Positions 18,733-27,482 of a stretch of DNA of 64,000 nt are shown piece after piece (within the stretch, counting starts at the first letter, position 1; every line of letters begins with the position of its first letter). Under the pieces are notes generated by a model. It was not told where the DNA came from and made no database searches. It saw only the letters and a list, made by a program, of their open reading frames with translations. Both the position numbers and the translations under genes were made by a program. This DNA is from Mucilaginibacter flavus (GTDB lineage: Bacteria > Bacteroidota > Bacteroidia > Sphingobacteriales > Sphingobacteriaceae), in assembly GCF_030409315.1 (NCBI RefSeq), contig NZ_JAUFPS010000012.1, forward strand, positions 357,820 through 421,819, read 5' to 3'.

Positions 18733-21081
18733 ATGAAATTACAATTTAACCGTAACCTGCAACTTGGGTACGGTATTTCTATCGTTATATTATTGGTGGT
18801 TGGCATAATGTCGTTTACCACATTAACAAGTTTGCTAAGCAGCAGCCAATCTGTTGCACATAGCACGCTTGTTATCCAAAAACTGGAAAAAATGATGTCG
18901 GTAATGAAAGATGCCGAAACCGGTCAGCGGGGCTATCTCCTAACCGATAAAGAAGACTTTCTTGAACCCTACAACGGTGCATATCAACATGCTGTACATT
19001 TGGCCAATGATGTTACTACGCTCACCGCCGATAATCCTGACCAAATCGTTAATCTTTCCCGCATCCGCGCTATACTCCTTAAAAGGTTTGACATACTGCA
19101 TACCTTAACCGATAAAAAACGAGATGGCGGCATTGTGAACACCGCCGACCTGCTGGCCGGTAAATATGCGATGGATTCCCTGCGCCAGGCTGTTGACAAG
19201 GCCGAGCAGGATGAGAACCGCTTGCTTGAAAACAAAACCGCCTTACTTAACCGGTACATCGCATTTGCGCCACTGGCCATCCTTGCGGCCATTACGCTGG
19301 CAGTAATTATTGCCTTACTATCTTATCTTGGCGTTGTTCGCGAATTGAAACATCGAGAACAACTGCAAACAGAATTACAGCTAAAAGAGGAAGAAACTGC
19401 CGCCTTTAACGAAGAACTTACAGCTGCCAATGAAGAGATCTCGGCATCAAACGAAGAACTCATGACTATTAATGAGGAACTTTCTGAAGCCCGTGAAGAA
19501 CTCTTTACCCTAAACCGCTCGTTAGAAGATAAAGTAACAGAACGCACCCGCGCATTGGCCGAAAGCGAAGAGGAAACTCAGGCGCTTAATGAAGAACTTA
19601 CGGCCATCAACGAAGAATTAGCAGCCGCGAATGAAGAAATGCTGGCCAGCAACGAGGAAATGCAACGTAGCCGCGAAGCTGCCCAGAAAAGTGAAAAGCT
19701 ATTCCGGTCTATAGCTGTAAATATTCCACAGTCTTTAATCCTGGTAATGGATACCGAGCAGCGGCTTATTACTATTGAGGGCGACCTGATGGATAAACTG
19801 GGCTACCACGATGCCAGCTATGCAGGTAAATATATAGCCGATGTTGCCCTGCCCGAACGCTACGCGGCAACCCGCCCGTTTTATGAGCGCATGCTGGCAG
19901 GCGAACAAATTCGTGAAGAATTGAAAAGTGTAGCAGGCGACGATTTCCAGGTTGACTTTGTGCCATTAAAAGATGATGCGGGCAAAACATACGCGGGGCT
20001 GGTTATCGCTTTGGATATTACTGCCTACAAACAGGCCCAGGAAAAGAGCGCAAAACTGGCGGCTATTGTAGAATCATCTGCCGATGCCATCATCAGCAAA
20101 ACATTGCAGGGCGTTATAACCAGCTGGAACCGTTCGGCCGAGCGGATTTTCGGCTACACGGCTGCCGAAATGATTGGACAACCTATCATGAAATTAATAC
20201 CGCCCGATAGGCACCAGGAAGAACCACAGATTATAGCACGCATTAAAAACGGCGACCGTGTAGAGCATTTTGAAACCGAACGCCTGACCAACCATGGACA
20301 AAAACTGGATGTATCCCTAACCATCTCCCCTATCCGCGACGAACAGGGAAACATTATCGGCGTATCTAAAATAGCCCGGGATATATCTGAAAAGAAACAG
20401 GACGAACTGCGTAAAAACGATTTTATAGGCATGGTTAGCCATGAACTTAAAACCCCACTTACATCGCTAAGCGCGCTTATACAGGTTTTACACAAAAAAT
20501 CATTGAATACCGATGACGCTTTTGCCGTATCGGCTTTAAGTAAAGCTAATGTGCAGGTGAATAAAATGGGCACCATGATTAATGGTTTCCTAAATGTTTC
20601 CAGGCTTGAATCGGGCAAGATCGTTATCGATAAAAGTAATTTTGATGTGGATGATCTGATTCGCGAAGTACTGGCCGAAGCAGAGCTGACCACAACCAGC
20701 CATCATTTTATATTTGAACCCTGCGCGCAAACTACTGTAAACGCCGACCGCGACAAAATCAGTTCGGTAATTTCAAATCTTATCAGCAACGCGGTAAAGT
20801 ATTCGCCAAAGGGAAAGGTTATTAAGATAAAATGTGAGCTTTTGCCCAACCACGCCCAGGTAAGCGTACAGGACGAAGGAATGGGCATTAAGCAACAAGA
20901 CCTTGGTAAACTATTTGAACGTTATTACCGCGTTGCAACAACACATACGCAACATATATCTGGCTTTGGAATTGGCTTGTATTTAAGTGCCGAAATCATA
21001 CACCGCCACGAAGGCCGTATCTGGGCCGAAAGTGAAAGCGGCGTAGGGTCTACTTTTTATTTCACAATTCCGCTGGGATAA
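18733..21081 (+). CDS. CHASE3-PAS-PAS sensor histidine kinase
   Basis: Membrane sensor kinase of 782 aa from the ATG at 18733, which begins KLQFNRNLQLGYGISIVILL and is preceded by AAAGGAG. TM1 is at about 12-34, a CHASE3 sensor at about 38-175 (MKDAETGQRGYLLTDKEDFL) and TM2 at about 178-200. Residues 205-325 are a long Glu-rich coiled coil with repeated NEEL/NEEI heptad-like units. Two PAS domains follow (about 325-435 and 440-555), then HisKA with phospho-His in MVSHELKTPL (H570) and HATPase_c with N-box NLISNAVKYS and GFGIGLYLS. No receiver domain and no adjacent response regulator. Confidence 0.92.
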   Translation: MKLQFNRNLQLGYGISIVILLVVGIMSFTTLTSLLSSSQSVAHSTLVIQKLEKMMSVMKDAETGQRGYLLTDKEDFLEPYNGAYQHAVHLANDVTTLTADNPDQIVNLSRIRAILLKRFDILHTLTDKKRDGGIVNTADLLAGKYAMDSLRQAVDKAEQDENRLLENKTALLNRYIAFAPLAILAAITLAVIIALLSYLGVVRELKHREQLQTELQLKEEETAAFNEELTAANEEISASNEELMTINEELSEAREELFTLNRSLEDKVTERTRALAESEEETQALNEELTAINEELAAANEEMLASNEEMQRSREAAQKSEKLFRSIAVNIPQSLILVMDTEQRLITIEGDLMDKLGYHDASYAGKYIADVALPERYAATRPFYERMLAGEQIREELKSVAGDDFQVDFVPLKDDAGKTYAGLVIALDITAYKQAQEKSAKLAAIVESSADAIISKTLQGVITSWNRSAERIFGYTAAEMIGQPIMKLIPPDRHQEEPQIIARIKNGDRVEHFETERLTNHGQKLDVSLTISPIRDEQGNIIGVSKIARDISEKKQDELRKNDFIGMVSHELKTPLTSLSALIQVLHKKSLNTDDAFAVSALSKANVQVNKMGTMINGFLNVSRLESGKIVIDKSNFDVDDLIREVLAEAELTTTSHHFIFEPCAQTTVNADRDKISSVISNLISNAVKYSPKGKVIKIKCELLPNHAQVSVQDEGMGIKQQDLGKLFERYYRVATTHTQHISGFGIGLYLSAEIIHRHEGRIWAESESGVGSTFYFTIPLG

Positions 21082-21147
21082 GTTGCAGTGGTAAGTGTGA
21101 TAAACCTTTCCTGTTGTAATCTTTTACATAGGCGTGTTGTATCCCAC

Positions 21148-21178
21148 TTGCCTTTTTATCAATTCTGCGCTACCTTTA
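21148..21178 (+). promoter_or_regulatory. Probable msrA promoter
   Basis: TTG at 21148-21150 is followed after 20 bp by TACCTTTA at 21171-21178, one base off the -7 consensus TAnnTTTG. Transcription would start about 15-20 bp before the msrA ATG. Confidence 0.45.
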
Positions 21179-21200
21179 TACATATAAAATATATGCTATT

Positions 21201-21692
21201 ATGAAAACTGAAAAAGCCATTTTGGCTGGTGGTTGCTTTTGGGGAGTAGAAGAACTTTTCAGGGTGCAACCCGGAGTTATATCAACGGTTGTGGGATATA
21301 CCGGTGGCAATGTTGTTAACGCTACCTACCGCAATCACGGCACACATGCCGAAGGTATCGAGATTGTTTTTGACCCCGAAGTTTTGCCGTACAGGGGCTT
21401 GCTTGAATATTTTTTCCAGATCCATGATCCTACAACCCGCAATCGCCAGGGTAATGATATCGGTACATCATACCGCTCGGCCATTTTTTATTTGGATGAG
21501 GCCCAGCATGAAACTGCCAAAGCCCTGATTGCCGATATGGAAGCATCCGGCAAATGGCCAGGCAAAATAGTTACCGAGGTGGTACCCGCAACCGATTTTT
21601 GGAATGCCGAAGCAGAGCACCAGGATTATTTACAAAAACACCCTTACGGATACACCTGCCACTTTGAACGCCCGGACTGGAAACTTTCTTGA
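21201..21692 (+). CDS. msrA: Peptide-methionine (S)-S-oxide reductase
   Basis: Repairs methionine-S-sulfoxide in proteins; cytoplasmic, 163 aa. The active-site motif [11 protein letters not shown] is at 11-21 with catalytic Cys13. Other family marks are [49 protein letters not shown] and [13 protein letters not shown]; the last may supply a resolving Cys. Single gene, convergent with the next one. Confidence 0.96.
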   Translation: MKTEKAILAGGCFWGVEELFRVQPGVISTVVGYTGGNVVNATYRNHGTHAEGIEIVFDPEVLPYRGLLEYFFQIHDPTTRNRQGNDIGTSYRSAIFYLDEAQHETAKALIADMEASGKWPGKIVTEVVPATDFWNAEAEHQDYLQKHPYGYTCHFERPDWKLS

Positions 21693-21748
21693 GACAGAAT
21701 CAAGAATTAAGAGTCAAGAATTAAGAAAAAAAAGTAATATCGAATATT

Positions 21749-21793
21749 GAATGCCCAATAACGAATTGAAATAGTATTCGCTGTTGGGCATTC
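21749..21793. terminator. Bidirectional hairpin between msrA and the HopJ-like gene
   Basis: GAATGCCCAA (21749-21758) pairs with TTGGGCATTC (21784-21793), and the inner bases AACGAAT and ATTCG extend the stem. It lies between two convergent genes, the expected place for a shared terminator. Confidence 0.6.
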
Positions 21794-21829
21794 TACATTT
21801 TAAACGGTGTATCTTTTATTTAACAATTA

Positions 21830-22171
21830 CTACTTTGCTACTAAGGCATCTCCTTCAAAAACAACGCCTGCCCAGCCATGAGCCATAAACTGCCTGATGT
21901 TTTGGTGATCTGTTGCATCCGGGTGTGCTAATACGGCCTGATAGTGCTCGGCAAATAAATACAACGTATCTTCCGCGCTTAGGTCATTCAGCTTTGCAAA
22001 TGTTAAAACTTTAGCGCTACCCTGGTTTTGTGTGGCTTCATTATATGTATCGCCGTTTTTAAAAGCGGTTGGCTGATGGGTGTAATAGGTTTCGATCAAC
22101 GCTAAAACATCGGTAAACTTTATTGAATTTTCTTTTAGCGCGGCTATTAATTGAAGTAGTTGCTCTTTCAT
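21830..22171 (-). CDS. HopJ-type III effector family protein
   Basis: The 113 aa match the HopJ family: FTDVLALIETYYTHQPTAFKNGD, NEATQNQGSAKVLTFAKLN, ALYLFAEHY-like and the C-terminal HQNIRQFMAHGWAGV. The name comes from a Pseudomonas syringae candidate effector, but such proteins are common in free-living bacteria without type III secretion, and no secretion genes are present here. No signal peptide; cytoplasmic protein of unknown function. Confidence 0.85.
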   Translation of the reverse strand: MKEQLLQLIAALKENSIKFTDVLALIETYYTHQPTAFKNGDTYNEATQNQGSAKVLTFAKLNDLSAEDTLYLFAEHYQAVLAHPDATDHQNIRQFMAHGWAGVVFEGDALVAK

Positions 22172-22392
22172 TTAGTTGTTTTGTGCGGGCAAAATTATAA
22201 AATCAATCGGTATAAAAGTCTTGTGGTATCGAAACATCCGATATATCCAACCTAACATAACCTGCAATTTGCTTTCCTTTAATCGGCTGAATATTGGCCA
22301 TCGTCGATTTTCGTGATGTATTGGGCGATGTTCGTTTTTAAAACAGATACTTACATTTATCATTGTGTTTTCTGATTTTAACATAAATAGTA

Positions 22393-23697
22393 ATGATAAA
22401 AAATCCTTCAAACTGGTCGCGACGCGACTTCATTGCCACCATTGCCGGGACAGGTGCTGCAATGATGCTTAGTCCGCTGGCAGGCTGGGCCATGGTAAAT
22501 GAGGTTGATCCGCGCGTGGCCGCCATTGTAGCCGCTACTATTGGCATTGACACGCATAATCACATTGATGTACCGCTTACCACGGCCGAAATGCCCGGAC
22601 CAGATATTGACCTGGCCGGCGAAATGACCCGCTCTGGCTTATCGGCCATCTGTATGACATTCGCGCTGGATTATCAACGATTAGATCAACCTGAACAGGC
22701 CTATGAGCGCTTCCTGAACGGCCTTACCGTGATGGACCAGCAACTGGCCAAAAATAAAATAAAACGGTCATTAAACATGGGCAATCTGCGCGACGCGCAC
22801 CAGCAACACCAGCCTACGGTAATTCAATCTGTAGAAGGCTGCCATTTTTTAGAAGGACACCTTGACCGGGTAGAAGTTGCCTACCAACGCGGTTTACGCC
22901 ACCTGGGGTTACTTCATGACAGCGACGCATCGGTACCGCTTGGCGACGTGTATACCAACCCGGCAAAATTAGGCGGTTTAACGGCGTTTGGGGCCGATGT
23001 GATCAAGGAATGTAACCGGTTGGGTATATTGGTAGATTTGGCGCATGCCAGCAATGATACCGTAGCCGCGGCACTTAAAGTAAGTAAGCAGCCGGCACTC
23101 ATTTCGCACACCGGCCTTGATACCCAACTGGGGCAAAACCAGTTTATGGCCCGCATGATGAAACCAAGGCTGATTAGTAAAGAAACCGCTAAGATGGTGG
23201 CAGACGCGGGCGGCGTAATTGGCGTATGGACACATCTTGCTGATTCGCCTTTGGAGTATGCCCAAAATATCCGCGCGCTTGTTGATGTTATTGGGGTTGA
23301 CCATGTAGGTATTGGCACCGATACCAAACTAACCCCGGCCTACAGGGCGGCAGGTAACTTTGGCCCAATGCAGGGCGGCCCGGGTAAACCGGGCGATAAT
23401 GGTGGCCCGCCGCCGGGTGGTAACAATGGCGATCACCGCGACGGTCCGCCGCTGGGTGGCAATAATGGCGACCGCCGTGATGGCCCTCCTCCGGGTGGTA
23501 ATGGTGGTCCGGGTGGCGGTCCAAACCGTCAGCGGGCTGGCGAGCGTACCAACGAGACTTGGCCAGATCAAAAGGTTGGGTTCTATTATGCCGTGGTAGA
23601 TGCCTTGTTGCAAACCGGTTTTAATGCCGATGAAATTGGCAAAATAGGCGGCGGCAATTTTTGCCGGATATTTGACGCCGCGACAGCGGGACATTAA
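22393..23697 (+). CDS. M19 membrane dipeptidase (renal dipeptidase family) with low-complexity insert
   Basis: Binuclear zinc dipeptidase, 434 aa. The N-terminus has a twin-arginine motif (NWSRRDFIATIAGTGAAMM), so export by Tat is likely. Metal ligands fit H55/H57 (DTHNHID), E148 (QSVEG), H218 (LAHAS) and H239 (ISHTG), with D310 in GIGTD. Residues about 325-385 are an insert of Gly, Pro, Asn and Asp with two near copies of GGNNGDxRDGPPxGG, placed between the active-site D310 and the final helices. In relatives this loop is short. The repeat copies differ at third codon positions, so the insert is not a recent artefact. Confidence 0.9.
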   Translation: MIKNPSNWSRRDFIATIAGTGAAMMLSPLAGWAMVNEVDPRVAAIVAATIGIDTHNHIDVPLTTAEMPGPDIDLAGEMTRSGLSAICMTFALDYQRLDQPEQAYERFLNGLTVMDQQLAKNKIKRSLNMGNLRDAHQQHQPTVIQSVEGCHFLEGHLDRVEVAYQRGLRHLGLLHDSDASVPLGDVYTNPAKLGGLTAFGADVIKECNRLGILVDLAHASNDTVAAALKVSKQPALISHTGLDTQLGQNQFMARMMKPRLISKETAKMVADAGGVIGVWTHLADSPLEYAQNIRALVDVIGVDHVGIGTDTKLTPAYRAAGNFGPMQGGPGKPGDNGGPPPGGNNGDHRDGPPLGGNNGDRRDGPPPGGNGGPGGGPNRQRAGERTNETWPDQKVGFYYAVVDALLQTGFNADEIGKIGGGNFCRIFDAATAGH

Positions 23698-23737
23698 TAT
23701 TTCCAACTCTTTTTTGGCTTAATTAAAAATATTTAGA

Positions 23738-23766
23738 AGCCTCGCAACAATGCGGGGCTTTTTTAT
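23738..23766 (+). terminator. Rho-independent terminator of the M19 gene
   Basis: AGCCTCGCA and TGCGGGGCT form a 9-bp stem with one G-U pair around ACAA, followed by TTTTTTA. Confidence 0.8.
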
Positions 23767-23902
23767 GAACTTGCCGCATTAAGTATGCTCCTAAATTCAT
23801 AGCCCTTTTTACTTGTTATTCCCATCCTGTGCTTCATTCTTAAGCTAATTTTTAATATTTTCGCCGCCCTTTAAATTTTAAAAAGGCTTTATTACCGCTG
23901 CT

Positions 23903-25171
23903 ATGAATAAGTTTTTATACGGAATTGATTTTGGTACCACCAATTCGGCTTTGGCTATTTACAATGAAGAAACCAGGGAAATTCATAGTACCATCATCAT
24001 CCCTTCGCTTATTTATTTTTACGCGCAGCCGGTTGTGGGTAATGCTAAGAATTACGTGGTAGGTGAAGAAGCCATCACAGCTTACCTTGCCGATGACATG
24101 AAGGGCCGTTTTATCAAATCGGTTAAACAAATCCTATCCAGAAGCAGCTTCACCGAAACCCGCATCCAAAACAAGCGCTACAACGCGTCTGACCTGGTAG
24201 CCATCATTTTACAGGAATTAAAAGAACGGGCCGACGAATTGATTGGCCAGGATTGCCGTAAGGCGGTGATTGGTCGCCCGGTATTTTTTGATGATGATGA
24301 TGTGCAGAAAGATACGCTGGCACAAACCAGACTGAGTAAAGCGGCGGCATTGGCAGGTTTTGAGGAAGTCCGTTTTCAGTTTGAGCCAATCGGCGCGGCC
24401 TTTGCCTATGAAAAAACACTGGCGAAAAAAGAGAACGTATTGGTAGCCGATTTGGGCGGTGGTACAACAGATTTTACCTACCTGGTACTCGACCCCGAAA
24501 AAGTGGGCAGCAAAGATCGTAAGAATGATATGATGGCCAGCGGCGGTATCTACATTGGCGGCGATAGCCTTGATTCGGCTTTTATGTGGGAAAAGGGTAC
24601 ACCCTACTTTGGCAAAAACACGTTGTATGAGGCCACGCCGGGTAAAGTGCTAACAGTACCCAAATCGCTGTTTGTAAACATTTGCTCCTGGGAACAAATG
24701 AACTTTTTTAACGGGCCCCGCATTAAAAAAGACATTGAAGATTATTACTACTTTTCACGTAACGACCGCCAGTTTAAAAACCTGATCACCCTTATTGACA
24801 ATAACCTGGGGTATTCGGTATTTCAGGCTATCGAAAAAACAAAAATTGAACTTTCAAACGGTGATACTTCTACATTTAGTTACCATAAAATGGATATCGA
24901 TATTGAAGAGGAAATTTCACTGCCCGGTTACGAAGATATTATAGCCAAAGATGTAAACAGGATTGCCAATTACCTGGATGAATTTATGACCCAAAACGGC
25001 ATCGACCCTGAAAACATCAACAGCTTATTTTTAACTGGCGGCACATCTTTGGTGGGCAGCGTTCAAAAGCTGTTCAAAAACAGGTTTCCGCATGTGAATT
25101 TAAATTCGGGCGATAATTTCAAAAGCGTTGCCAAAGGGTTGGCCTATAGCGGGTATTTGTTTGAGAATTAG
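23903..25171 (+). CDS. Hsp70-like ATPase (YegD type)
   Basis: The 422 aa correspond to the nucleotide-binding domain of Hsp70 without the usual substrate-binding domain. Phosphate loops are YGIDFGTTNSALAIYN (N-terminus) and VLVADLGGGTTDFTYLVL (about 178), and the adenosine motif is LFLTGGTSLVGSVQKLF near 378. An insert at about 210-290 is not in DnaK. No signal peptide. E. coli YegD has the same form; its client is not known. Monocistronic. Confidence 0.88.
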   Translation: MNKFLYGIDFGTTNSALAIYNEETREIHSTIIIPSLIYFYAQPVVGNAKNYVVGEEAITAYLADDMKGRFIKSVKQILSRSSFTETRIQNKRYNASDLVAIILQELKERADELIGQDCRKAVIGRPVFFDDDDVQKDTLAQTRLSKAAALAGFEEVRFQFEPIGAAFAYEKTLAKKENVLVADLGGGTTDFTYLVLDPEKVGSKDRKNDMMASGGIYIGGDSLDSAFMWEKGTPYFGKNTLYEATPGKVLTVPKSLFVNICSWEQMNFFNGPRIKKDIEDYYYFSRNDRQFKNLITLIDNNLGYSVFQAIEKTKIELSNGDTSTFSYHKMDIDIEEEISLPGYEDIIAKDVNRIANYLDEFMTQNGIDPENINSLFLTGGTSLVGSVQKLFKNRFPHVNLNSGDNFKSVAKGLAYSGYLFEN

Positions 25172-25189
25172 CGGTACACGAAAGAGGTA

Positions 25190-25491
25190 GCACCTACGGC
25201 GCATAAAAATATTTTATGTTCTTTTCTACAACCAGGTAGCCGCTATGCGGCAGAAATATTTGAGAGGATAATATCGGTTGCTTTACATGCGTGTGTAAAG
25301 TTCATCATCAATAAAACAGATTTTCTGGCAAATAGTGGGGCCTCGAGTAACCGCGTAGCGGTCATCCATTTCTTTCAATTTTATTTTTGTATTGTTGAGA
25401 TTTTTTCTTTGCCAGCCACATTTCCTGCCGCATAGCGGCTACCTATTTGTAGTAAAATAGCCCCACCAGCAAGATGCCGCGTCGCGGCTAC
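25190..25491. repeat. REP-B palindromes, cluster 1
   Basis: The gap 25172-25555 holds REP-B units: GTAG plus GCCGCTATGCGGC hairpin at 25236-25252 (plus direction) and inverse copies at 25426-25442 and 25475-25491. Degenerate ones are near 25190 (GGTAGCACCTACGGCGCAT) and 25348 (ACCGCGTAGCGGT). The flanks TTTTCTACAA and CTATTTGTAGTA are those of the array at 32558-33315. Confidence 0.85.
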
Positions 25492-25555
25492 CTGTTTACG
25501 CTAAAAAGTCTCCAATTCTGGATTCAGGCAGATCTTCCTTTTAATCAACTCTCCG

Positions 25556-26146
25556 CTACATCAAACCCTTATGCAACATTTGCGATAACCAGGCTATTTT
25601 GCTTTCAAATTGTGGGAAACGGCCAAAAATCATAATTTCCTGTTCAAAGCTTTTAAAGGCGGCACTCAGGGTTTCGGCCAAAAACTGGGTATCTTCTTCA
25701 GATAGTTCAACTATATCCTTGTTTTCTATCCCCCACCGTATCATTTGCTTTACAAGGGCGATTTCATCATCGGCAAAAGCTCTGGTTTTTAACATCAGCT
25801 GCGCCGGGTCTTGTTTCAAATCGTCAATAACAAGCTGGTATTTTAAAACCACCTCGCGTAAGTTTTTAATCTTGATACTGTTAAAGGATTCTATATTGGC
25901 CGAAAAAGATCGTCGTTTACTTATGGAGGCCGCGCTTTCTTCCAAGCAGTGCGAGAAAAGCTTACCGCAAACGGCATCCAGCACTTCTTCTTTATTTTTA
26001 AAATAATGATAGAGCGTGCTGCGTCCCTTTTTACATTCGTTTGAAATATCCTGCATGGAAACCCTTAAATAGCCGTAACGTTCAAACACCACGCCCGACG
26101 CTTTAATAATCTCTTCTTTTACCTTATCGTTTTCATCTACTTTCAT
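25556..26146 (-). CDS. TetR-family transcriptional regulator
   Basis: DNA-binding repressor of 196 aa from the Met at 26146 (KVDENDKVKEEIIKASGVVF); an in-frame upstream Met would add 14 residues not seen in the family. The N-terminal HTH covers about 12-57 (RVSMQDISNECKKGRSTLYHYFKNKEEVLDAV); the rest is a helical ligand domain of the type found beside efflux pumps. It is divergent from the RND operon across a 268-bp gap and is the likely local repressor. Confidence 0.92.
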   Translation of the reverse strand: MKVDENDKVKEEIIKASGVVFERYGYLRVSMQDISNECKKGRSTLYHYFKNKEEVLDAVCGKLFSHCLEESAASISKRRSFSANIESFNSIKIKNLREVVLKYQLVIDDLKQDPAQLMLKTRAFADDEIALVKQMIRWGIENKDIVELSEEDTQFLAETLSAAFKSFEQEIMIFGRFPQFESKIAWLSQMLHKGLM

Positions 26147-26250
26147 GGCTCGACAAAAATACATTTTTTGTTTGTGACTATGATGCAATCAAACGGTTTA
26201 ATCGTAATCTGAATGAAATTCTAAAATGACATTCACATTAAAAATATCAT

Positions 26251-26275
26251 CGATACAAATACTGTATATTTGTCG
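26251..26275. promoter_or_regulatory. Candidate TetR operator overlapping the RND operon promoter
   Basis: ACAAATA (26255-26261) and TATTTGT (26267-26273) form a perfect inverted repeat with a 5-bp centre. TATATTTG at 26265-26272 inside it fits the -7 box for the plus-strand RND operon. A second, looser inverted repeat ACAAAAA-N4-TTTTTTGT lies near 26154-26172, in front of the repressor gene. Confidence 0.4.
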
Positions 26276-26414
26276 AAGCTTGCATCAGACGTAAGTTAAG
26301 CGGATAAACAAATCTGTACTTTCATCAATGGATTTACTAATTATTGATATAAATTCCTTGATAAAGCCTGAAATACATATCGACAAAAACACACAAAATG
26401 TTCAATTGAATTAA

Positions 26415-27473
26415 ATGAAAACCAAAACTACACTCACCGCGGCAGTATTAACTGCCTTATGGATTTCCGGATGCGCCGGTAAAAAAGAGCAAACTACAGG
26501 TCCGGACACTTTAGCTGTCAACGTATTTAACTTAAGTACCAAATCCATATCCGCCGGCGATAATACCGTTTACGACGGAACGCTTGAGGCCGATAAAACT
26601 ATCGATTTAAGTTTCCAGGTTTCGGGAACCATTTTATCATTCCCCGTACATACCGGCGATTTTGTAAATAAAGGACAACTGGTAGGCGCTGTAGATGAAA
26701 CTACCTACCGCAACCAGTACAATGCTCAATTAGCCCAGGTAAAACTTGCCCAGGAAAACTACACCCGCATAAACGAAGTATTTAAAAAAGGCAGCGTTGC
26801 CGAAATAAAAATGCTGGAAGCCAAATCAAATTTCGACCAGGCAACATCGGCAGCGCAGGCAACCTATCAAAATATAGCCCATACCCATCTTTATGCTCCC
26901 GTTAGCGGCTACGTTGGCGAAAAGAAAGCCGAAGCCGGCGCGGTGGCAAGCCCCGGTCAGCCGGTATTGCAGTTATTGGATACCCGCGCTGTTAAGGTAT
27001 TGGTAGCCGTGCCCGAAAGTGAAGTTAACCGGTATAAAGCAGGCACCCCGGCTACCGTGAAAATTGATGCGCTGGGCGATACTCCCTTACAGGGCAAGGT
27101 TGCCGAGGTGGGTGTTTTAGCCCTTAGCGGCAGCGCCAATTACAACGTAAAAATTACCCTGGCCAATAACGATATGAAGCTAAAACCAGGTATGCTTTGT
27201 AAAGTAGTGTTTGATAAAGCGGCCAGGGTTGCAGATACAACCAGCGCCAAAGAAGTGATAGTACCGGTACAGGCCATACAGGTTGACGAAAAAGGCAACA
27301 ACTTTTTATACATAGTAACCGCAGATCATAAAGCGGCCCGAAAGGAAGTAACCACCGGCCAGCTTTACAGTAAAGGCATTACTATTAAAACCGGCCTTAA
27401 CGGCAACGAGGAGGTAATAACTTCTGGTTACCAGAAACTTGCCGATAAAACCCCCGTAATTGTCAACAACTAA
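26415..27473 (+). CDS. RND efflux periplasmic adaptor (membrane fusion protein)
   Basis: Lipoprotein adaptor of 352 aa linking the inner-membrane pump to TolC. The lipobox LWISGC puts the lipidated Cys at residue 20. Lipoyl-like segments are VSGTILSFPVHTGDFVNKGQ and LYAPVSGYVGEKKAEAGAVA, with a helical hairpin between them (about 95-150) and a C-terminal beta-barrel and membrane-proximal region. First gene of an MFP-RND-TolC operon; 9 bp to the pump gene. Confidence 0.94.
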   Translation: MKTKTTLTAAVLTALWISGCAGKKEQTTGPDTLAVNVFNLSTKSISAGDNTVYDGTLEADKTIDLSFQVSGTILSFPVHTGDFVNKGQLVGAVDETTYRNQYNAQLAQVKLAQENYTRINEVFKKGSVAEIKMLEAKSNFDQATSAAQATYQNIAHTHLYAPVSGYVGEKKAEAGAVASPGQPVLQLLDTRAVKVLVAVPESEVNRYKAGTPATVKIDALGDTPLQGKVAEVGVLALSGSANYNVKITLANNDMKLKPGMLCKVVFDKAARVADTTSAKEVIVPVQAIQVDEKGNNFLYIVTADHKAARKEVTTGQLYSKGITIKTGLNGNEEVITSGYQKLADKTPVIVNN

Positions 27474-27482
27474 CAGCAGATC

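Noticed and set aside
21830..22171. Type III secretion effector (from the HopJ name)
   Set aside because: No secretion apparatus and the family is common in bacteria without it; the name is historical.
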